From Chryseobacterium culicis (GTDB taxonomy: Bacteria > Bacteroidota > Bacteroidia > Flavobacteriales > Weeksellaceae), in the NCBI RefSeq assembly GCF_900108365.1, contig NZ_FNWQ01000005.1:248001-312000 (forward strand): a DNA stretch of 64,000 nucleotides, written 5' to 3'. The translations under genes were made by a program, and so were the position numbers. Below the pieces are notes generated by a model that was given only the letters and a program-made list of their open reading frames with translations, searched no databases and was not told where the DNA came from. Below, one piece after another: positions 58,380-64,000 of this stretch (position 1 is the first letter of the stretch; every line of letters begins with the position of its first letter).

Positions 58380-58784
58380 ATGAAACATTTATTTCTTGCA
58401 GTCTTAATGGCTGCTTCTCTCGTAAGCTGTTCTAGCAACGATGACACCACAACACCACAACAAAACAACCCTATACAAACGGTATATTTCCACCCTCCTC
58501 AGTGGATTCAAGGAAGCTGGAAAATTTCTAATACATCAACAACGTATTTCAAGTTCACCAATGATGACTTTATTCTGGTAACTCCTTACACTAGCTACAA
58601 AGCAATTTTAGAGCAGACAGCAGCTACGGGGCAACCTGCTAAAGTAGTAGAACAAATTTCTGACTATTACTATGAGTTTACAATAACAGCAGGTGCTTCC
58701 TCTGGGCAATACAAATTCAAGAAAATTAGTGATACAAAGATTCAATGGGTTGGTAGTACTCCTTTCTTTTTGGATAAAGAATAA
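58380..58784 (+). CDS. Small lipoprotein of the island
   Basis: A 134-residue lipoprotein: MKHLFLAVLMAASLVSCSS with lipobox LVSC, a Thr/Gln/Asn linker (TTTPQQNNP), then a beta-rich domain (WIQGSWKISNTSTTYFKF, QYKFKKISDTKIQW) like lipocalin-type small domains of Flavobacteriia. Probably on the inner or outer membrane. Followed by 58806-59381. Confidence 0.75.
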   Translation: MKHLFLAVLMAASLVSCSSNDDTTTPQQNNPIQTVYFHPPQWIQGSWKISNTSTTYFKFTNDDFILVTPYTSYKAILEQTAATGQPAKVVEQISDYYYEFTITAGASSGQYKFKKISDTKIQWVGSTPFFLDKE

Positions 58785-58805
58785 ACAACTTTAAGATTAA
58801 TTAAT

Positions 58806-59381
58806 ATGAAAAAAATATTACTTCCCTTAGTGTTGTTTACACTCCTTGCTAAAGCCCAAACACAACAGGATTATTACAATTCCAATCCTTCTGGAATAGA
58901 CCCTATAATTGGGATGAAAGAAACTCAAAGTGAGAGCATTAGGGCTGTTGATGAGATTTTGAAAAATAATAAACCAAGTAAAATCGGGCAAAAGTTAGAA
59001 AAGTCTCAGGAAATGGTTGAAAATCTTGAAGTAGCAAAGTTTGAAGATGTCTACCAACCTGCAACACCTTCTGAAAATAGAAACTATAATCAGTCTGGAA
59101 ATACCCAAAACAACCCTCAGAGTATTGAGGTTGACCCGTTCAGTTCCCCAGAGGATAAATCACCCTCTTTTCAAGGTGAAAAAGTGGATGCAGACCAGTA
59201 TTACAATCAGCAACCAGATGGAAGCTACATTAAAAAAGATACTGGTTATCAGAAACCGAGCAATCAGAGCAATGATAACACTGTTTTAATCGTTGTTATC
59301 CTAATTGTTGGGGCTGGAATCATCGGGGCTATTGTAACTAATAAACAGAAAAACACAAACAACAGCCATGATAGGGAATAG
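58806..59381 (+). CDS. Secreted, Gln/Asn-rich protein with C-terminal TM
   Basis: A 191-residue protein: signal peptide about 1-19 (LPLVLFTLLAKAQ), Asn/Gln/Ser/Pro-rich low-complexity body (about 80-155), one TM at about 162-180 (VLIVVILIVGAGIIGAIV). Its end overlaps the next gene by 14 bases. Possibly part of a surface or conjugation apparatus; not recognised. Confidence 0.7.
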   Translation: MKKILLPLVLFTLLAKAQTQQDYYNSNPSGIDPIIGMKETQSESIRAVDEILKNNKPSKIGQKLEKSQEMVENLEVAKFEDVYQPATPSENRNYNQSGNTQNNPQSIEVDPFSSPEDKSPSFQGEKVDADQYYNQQPDGSYIKKDTGYQKPSNQSNDNTVLIVVILIVGAGIIGAIVTNKQKNTNNSHDRE

Positions 59382-60201
59382 ATTTTATGACAAAATCCAT
59401 AACTGGCTACTTCCAGTGCCAGAACAGCAGTGTGATGTTTTTCCTCCTTTACATCATTACTCTACACCATTTAAAAAACTCATAATAGATTATTTGGCTT
59501 GGAATGGAATTGATAAAAAGGGAAATATAACCAGTAACAAGGTTTATCCAACCCGTATGGAAATTCTGGAAAACCGAACAATACTGAGGAAATGTGGTTT
59601 TACAACTGCTGATATTGAGAAACTGATAGTTTTAGAGTTTCTGGATATGAAAAGAAATATCCCTGATTTAGATTCAGAAATGTTTGTCTCAATTTTTGAG
59701 GAGAACTACCATAATCTAAAACTTGTCAAACTTACCACTTTAGAGGCTCAAAAATCGAACGAAACTACAAAGTGGCACTACGATAACATCAAAGGGTTTT
59801 TGATCGAAATTCAAGGCTATTTAGAAGCTAAGCATTTAAGAACCCGAATTGAGTGTGATTTTTCTGAAACTAGAAATTGGTATAACACTGCCAAAGTAGA
59901 GGAATTTGTAACTCCTTTTGCAAAGATAGGTTTAAATTGTAACAAATCAGCCAGATTTAGTATTAATTATTTTATTAATCCTCATCTAAGGGAGCTTATA
60001 GGAGAATCTCTGGTTGATAATCTGGAAAAACGATTCAATGAGTTTATTACTGGTGAAATGAAAGACCATGTAAAAATGATTCCCTTAAATCGTAGGTATG
60101 ACAGGTATTTCGAGGAGCTCTTGAGATTTACCCGTACATTCCCAAATTACAAAGCTGTTATTACTGATAAAAATTCTTTAGAAATAGAAAGACAAACATA
60201 G
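59368..60201 (+). CDS. Hypothetical island protein
   Basis: A 277-residue soluble protein (start MIGNRFYDKIHNWLLPVPEQ) with charged helical segments (YPTRMEILENRTILRKCGF, TRIECDFSETRNWY). Coupled to 58806-59381 by overlap. No family recognised. The pattern could fit a mobilisation or replication accessory protein. Confidence 0.65.
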   Translation: MIGNRFYDKIHNWLLPVPEQQCDVFPPLHHYSTPFKKLIIDYLAWNGIDKKGNITSNKVYPTRMEILENRTILRKCGFTTADIEKLIVLEFLDMKRNIPDLDSEMFVSIFEENYHNLKLVKLTTLEAQKSNETTKWHYDNIKGFLIEIQGYLEAKHLRTRIECDFSETRNWYNTAKVEEFVTPFAKIGLNCNKSARFSINYFINPHLRELIGESLVDNLEKRFNEFITGEMKDHVKMIPLNRRYDRYFEELLRFTRTFPNYKAVITDKNSLEIERQT

Positions 60202-60388
60202 ACCCTTTATGAGGTTTTAGAAAAGAGAAATTCCCTCTAGTTTTAGGGGGAATTTTTGGGCTCCCTTATATATGTAGCAACATAAATGTAATATTTCACA
60301 TATTAAAATATTGATTATCAGATATTTGATAAAAACAAATAGCAGGTTGGATTTTAATAAATTAAAAGCTCTTGAAATTAATAAGAAG

Positions 60389-60973
60389 TTAGCCTTTATC
60401 AAAATTCTGAATTTCGTTAAGAATATTCAAGAAAATCTTGTTTAATTCCAGATGCAATTTAAAAATACTATTTCCAATTGTAAATATTCTCTTAGGTTCT
60501 AAATCCTGAAAAACTTGTATTTGAGTAAATGGGTTTTCGTCTTTATGGGCAATGATGTTTGTTCTGATTTCTTTCAAATATTTTTCATCTTCCTTCAATG
60601 CTTGTATTTTAATCTTGATTTGTTTAAGCTCCTCATCTATTTTGTTGTCATTTATTTGTTTTAGAATTTCTTTAACATCTTTATTTCCAGTAAGTCTACC
60701 AGAATTAATTAGTATTTCATATGAATTAAGAGCTACGATTCTTGCAAAGTAAGCTCTTTCAATACTATTATTTAAAACATTACTTAAATCTAAATACTTT
60801 AAGCCTACCAGAATATCACTTACCACGAGTGAGTTATGCAGCATTTTGTTAAGGATAAGGTGAAATTTATGATTTCTTTCTTCATTTAATATTTTAGGGT
60901 AAATCTTTAAACCTTTAATGTTTTTATTTATCCCTAAAATTAGTTTATCATAATGATTAATTAATTCCTGCAT
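60389..60973 (-). CDS. Hypothetical helical protein
   Basis: A 194-residue all-helical protein (MQELINHYDKLILGINKNIK) with a strongly charged middle (IDEELKQIKIKIQALKEDEK, coiled coil) and NIIAHKDENPFTQ, a motif similar to the RxxxxH of HEPN-like or abortive-infection proteins, but with altered spacing. Co-directional with the Mrr-like gene 80 bases upstream; may be part of the same defence unit. Confidence 0.6.
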   Translation of the reverse strand: MQELINHYDKLILGINKNIKGLKIYPKILNEERNHKFHLILNKMLHNSLVVSDILVGLKYLDLSNVLNNSIERAYFARIVALNSYEILINSGRLTGNKDVKEILKQINDNKIDEELKQIKIKIQALKEDEKYLKEIRTNIIAHKDENPFTQIQVFQDLEPKRIFTIGNSIFKLHLELNKIFLNILNEIQNFDKG

Positions 60974-61056
60974 AATTACATTATTGAATCTACCGAATAT
61001 TTATAAAAAGTAATTGATACCTTCTGAGCTCCTCTGTCATGTTAATTATCAATCCC

Positions 61057-62133
61057 TTAATTCAGTATTTTAATATTCATATCATTAGTCTTTTGGATCT
61101 TTGTTGTATCTTTCAATTGAAAATCTACCCAATGTTCAAGTGCTAACTTTATTGTACTATTGGGATTGACAAGTTCAGATTTTTCAAAATTACTACTCTC
61201 TATTGGATTGGATAATTTTATTTTATCATCGTTTTTATGTTTAGATATAAAGTTCTTTTGTTTGGATATATAGTTTTCAACAATCAAAGCAAAGTCAACC
61301 GATTCGGTTTTATCAAAGTCTATTTTTGATTGATTAATACTACCATAAAAATCAAATATGATTTTTTCAAATAATATAAATCCTCCTTCATGTTTCAGGT
61401 GCTTATACTGGCTATTACTAAAATCAACTATGACTTTTGTAGACAATCCTAATTCATTTTCATCTTCTTTAGGTTCTATCAGTGAATTGAAGGATTGAAT
61501 ATATTTATTTAAAATTTCAGTTCGTATATCTATCAATAACTGAAGCAAATTTTCTCCTTTCTCTCCATTTAAATTAACCAATTGTAAATGTTCAGGGTAT
61601 GTCTGTTTTTCAGTAAAAAGAATTTCCATTTGAGGTTGTGATTTTGGCAGCAAATTTAATGGTGAATACCAAAGTGTGTTTGGGACATCGATATTTTCAA
61701 TTTTTCCATTGAACACTTGCAGATATAATGAAAATACTTTACCTGTATGTCCATATTCATCATCTCTAATATCTCTTATAATAAAAATATCGATATTTTT
61801 ATTTTTTGCATACTCAATTGCCCCCTCTTCGTACCCCTTAGTAGTAAAGATTACCCCCTTATTTGCATTTAGGTCTTCTACTGATGCAAAAAGCACGTCT
61901 ATTACTTGCCTCGTAACGGGTTTTTTCCATCTTTTACACTCAATGATTGTAATATATTCATGTAGTTTTGTCTTTTGAGTTACCCTCACATCTATTTGTC
62001 TTTTTGCATTTGATTTACCAGTTAATGTGACATTATGTTCAACAATAACTTGTTCAGAATCACTATACATATCTGCAACAAATATTTCAAAGTTTTTCCA
62101 ATCAATTAATTTATCTATAAAACTTACATTCAT
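61057..62133 (-). CDS. Mrr-like PD-(D/E)xK restriction endonuclease
   Basis: A 358-residue protein. The N-terminal Mrr_cat domain has KRQIDVRV (Asp48) and ITIIECKRWKKPVTRQVID (Glu65-x-Lys67), then GVIFTTKGYEEGAIEYAKNKNIDIFII, all typical of Mrr-type nucleases. The C-terminal 230 residues lack a known DNA-recognition winged helix and may sense the target. No methylase lies nearby, so it is either a modification-dependent enzyme or a nuclease effector. Confidence 0.82.
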   Translation of the reverse strand: MNVSFIDKLIDWKNFEIFVADMYSDSEQVIVEHNVTLTGKSNAKRQIDVRVTQKTKLHEYITIIECKRWKKPVTRQVIDVLFASVEDLNANKGVIFTTKGYEEGAIEYAKNKNIDIFIIRDIRDDEYGHTGKVFSLYLQVFNGKIENIDVPNTLWYSPLNLLPKSQPQMEILFTEKQTYPEHLQLVNLNGEKGENLLQLLIDIRTEILNKYIQSFNSLIEPKEDENELGLSTKVIVDFSNSQYKHLKHEGGFILFEKIIFDFYGSINQSKIDFDKTESVDFALIVENYISKQKNFISKHKNDDKIKLSNPIESSNFEKSELVNPNSTIKLALEHWVDFQLKDTTKIQKTNDMNIKILN

Positions 62134-62348
62134 TTCTTATTCTTGTTTAGTAATTCTAATTTTCAATAAAAATAGAAAATTATATCCTTAAAAGTGCTCC
62201 AAATGAGACTAATTATTTTAGCCTACACCTATCATTAAAACTATTACTAACGCTCTTAAAATGTTTTCATCTAGGATAATTAGTGGTAATATTTAAATTA
62301 CTCACTGTTTGTTGTATCTTTGATAGAAACAACATGGAAACTTAAAAG

Positions 62349-63488
62349 ATGGAGAAATATTATGTATTTGGTGATGAATCTGGAACACCTTCAAAAAACG
62401 ATGGTATAAGTCATTTCATTTATGCTTGTGTTCTTATTAAAGAGTCAGAGCTACAAAAAGCTAGAGAAGCTAGAAGCTACATCAGTCAGCAATTTCTAAA
62501 TGGACATGTAATTAAAGCAAGCAATAGAGCAATAAGTAAGAATTTTTCAAAGAGAATTCAAATCTTAAAATACTTATGTGAGAACTTAGATTTCCACATA
62601 CATTCTTTAATCATTGATAAAAAAGCCCTATTCAGTAAAGGCTTAGATATTAAAACTAGCTTTATAAAATTTTTTCAAAGAATTCTTTTAAATGATTTAG
62701 CAGGAAAAGTTTCATCATTCCAAGTGTTTATTGATTCAACTGGAAATGACGATTTTCAAATAAGCTTAAAAAAATATTTAATTGCAAATATACCACAGTT
62801 CCAAGCCAATCTTTTCAATCAGGAAAACAGCTATCATTTAAAAAGTGATGAGGAAGAAGAATTAATTCAATTAGCAGATTTAGTTTCCAATTCATTAATG
62901 ATGATTTATTCGGAATCTAAGAGAAATGCTAATTGGGAAGAATTGTTTAATACATTAGAATCGAAATTGTTTCAACCTCTTGTCTTTCCTTATAATTCAA
63001 TTCTCAATCAAGAAGAAAATGAAGAAAATTTCAAGGTATCAAAATCAATATATAGTAGTGTTTTAGAAACAATTGAAAGGTTTAGAGAGGGAAATATTGA
63101 TAAAGTCAAAAGTGTAATAGTAAATCATTTAGTATACGTATCTAGAATATTCCCAACTCGGTTAATAGAGACTTATGAATTAAAAGATGAAATAAAAAGA
63201 GCTTTAAATCTAGATGTGAGCTTAGAAAATATTAGAATTCACATCAGAGACTTAAGATATAAAGGTGTCTTAATCATATCAAAAGCTGGCAAGAGTGGGT
63301 ATAAAATAGCTGTTAATGAACAAGATATCAGCTCATATTTTCAACACTATCTATCTTACATCATTCCAATGCTAGAAAAGGCTAATATTGCTGATGAAGC
63401 AATAAAAATCAGTATGGATTCTACCAATTACAATAAGATACATAAGTTTATTAAAGCTTTAAAGGAACCTGATATATTAGAAAACTAA
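62349..63488 (+). CDS. DUF3800 domain protein
   Basis: A 379-residue protein. The N-terminal RNase H-like domain starts EKYYVFGDESGTPS (Asp9-Glu10, catalytic-type acids), has VFIDSTGNDDF and ends EEELIQLADLVSNSLMM, the DUF3800 pattern. The C-terminal 160 residues are helical with a winged-helix-like stretch (NIRIHIRDLRYKGVLIISKAGKSGY). DUF3800 genes are frequent in defence islands. It precedes a NACHT gene by 58 bases in the same direction. Confidence 0.82.
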   Translation: MEKYYVFGDESGTPSKNDGISHFIYACVLIKESELQKAREARSYISQQFLNGHVIKASNRAISKNFSKRIQILKYLCENLDFHIHSLIIDKKALFSKGLDIKTSFIKFFQRILLNDLAGKVSSFQVFIDSTGNDDFQISLKKYLIANIPQFQANLFNQENSYHLKSDEEEELIQLADLVSNSLMMIYSESKRNANWEELFNTLESKLFQPLVFPYNSILNQEENEENFKVSKSIYSSVLETIERFREGNIDKVKSVIVNHLVYVSRIFPTRLIETYELKDEIKRALNLDVSLENIRIHIRDLRYKGVLIISKAGKSGYKIAVNEQDISSYFQHYLSYIIPMLEKANIADEAIKISMDSTNYNKIHKFIKALKEPDILEN

Positions 63489-63546
63489 CGTCTTAATCAA
63501 TACATACTTATTAATTTTTAGAAAATATAACATCAACTATAAAAAC

Positions 63547-64000
63547 ATGAATACATCTATAGGCTTTGCATTAATGAACATTTTTAAAGAACCTATTTTA
63601 AAAAAAGCAAAAGAATTAAGTGAGGAATATGCTTTCATATATGAAAATGGACTTGTTAAATACATCAATAACTATTATGACAAGTTTTCAAACATTAAAA
63701 CGTTTATCTATAGAGACCAGAGAGTCCCGTTTTATGATGTTTACTTTCCTGTCAATATACAATCAAATCAAAAACGTATAAAAGACATACAGAAATTAAT
63801 CGATAGTAAGAGGTATGTAAGCATAATTGGCAATGCTGGTAGTGGAAAAAGTATGCTAACAAAACATCTTTTTATTTCAAATGCACAAGACTGTAAATCA
63901 GTGCCAATTTTAGTTGAACTAAGACAATTAAACAATTCAGAAAATACTATTGAAGATTTAATTAATTCTATTATAACCGATAATAAAATATCACCCAGTA
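63547..64000 (+). CDS. NACHT-type NTPase, C-terminus outside window
   Basis: ATG 63547-63549; 151 codons seen, open to the window end. About 90 N-terminal residues (helical) precede VSIIGNAGSGKSMLTKHLFI, a P-loop at 95-102, then VPILVELRQLNN, the NACHT strand 2 pattern. NACHT NTPases are NLR-like sensors in antiphage defence. The domain fused at the N-terminus is short and unassigned, so the effector is not visible. Together with DUF3800 and the Mrr-like gene this marks a defence island. Confidence 0.8.
   Translation, partial: MNTSIGFALMNIFKEPILKKAKELSEEYAFIYENGLVKYINNYYDKFSNIKTFIYRDQRVPFYDVYFPVNIQSNQKRIKDIQKLIDSKRYVSIIGNAGSGKSMLTKHLFISNAQDCKSVPILVELRQLNNSENTIEDLINSIITDNKISPS

Overview
The window looks like a chromosome segment of a Flavobacteriia member close to Chryseobacterium (Weeksellaceae). 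Evidence: low GC, AT-rich spacers, promoters of the TTTG / TAnnTTTG type, few Shine-Dalgarno sites, a GLPGLI protein, DUF4822 lipoproteins and a TerD/TelA cluster typical of the group. No tool or database was used; all family names come from motif recognition.

Layout. (1) 1-3.9 kb: a minus-strand tellurite/stress (Ter) operon: HAD phosphatase, phosphoribosyltransferase-like protein, TerD, TelA and an unnamed protein cut by the window edge. (2) 4.1-9.6 kb: an EF-G paralogue behind a 28-codon leader ORF and a terminator (probable attenuator), a SulP anion transporter and two small HTH proteins. (3) 9.6-13.1 kb: a Ro60 (TROVE-vWA) gene and, downstream on the same strand, six tandem RNA elements sharing one architecture (outer stem, TGYCGTNN box, inner stem, loop or tRNA-like insert, inner stem, box ending TTAC/YTGC, outer stem). 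I read these as Y RNAs; two carry tRNA-like modules in permuted order (T-arm, acceptor hairpin, D-arm), one only a T-arm/acceptor minihelix, and one an anticodon-less tRNA-like fold. (4) 13.4-21 kb: VOC protein, SWIM zinc-finger/DUF6493 pair, MarR, GIY-YIG-like protein, hydrolase. (5) 21-27.4 kb: an RNA-repair block on the minus strand: two ERI-1/KapD-like DEDDh exonucleases, metallophosphoesterase, Rnl2-type RNA ligase, cyclic-phosphate-processing receiver protein and YkuK-type RNase H fold protein, preceded on the same strand by an array of 15 tRNA-like genes plus one degenerate copy, interspersed with five copies of a stem-loop with a strongly conserved core. (6) 28.5-36.6 kb: a MoxR ATPase-vWA-beta-propeller (bpX type) operon. 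(7) 37-46.5 kb: DeoD, TatD, a DUF434 PIN-like protein, DUF4822 lipoprotein, MBL hydrolase, a TPR-AraC regulator. (8) 46.6-52.2 kb: a small class I lanthipeptide-type locus with a cysteine-free precursor, a split LanB and no LanC. (9) 52.6-53.8 kb: a frameshifted small secreted peptide and a GLPGLI protein. (10) 53.86-64 kb: an island bounded by a tRNA 3'-end remnant, carrying duplicated HTH genes, a polymerase-A-like protein, membrane/secreted proteins, an Mrr-like nuclease, DUF3800 and a NACHT NTPase cut by the window end.

How it fits together: regions 3, 5 and 6 read as one RNA-surveillance and RNA-repair neighbourhood. Ro60 with a family of Y RNAs would bind damaged or misfolded RNA; the nucleases, phosphate-processing proteins and ligase would trim and reseal RNA; the tRNA array sits upstream of the repair genes on the same strand and may supply spare or decoy tRNAs. 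The first part rests on known families and on covarying stems visible here; the functional link to the array is inference.
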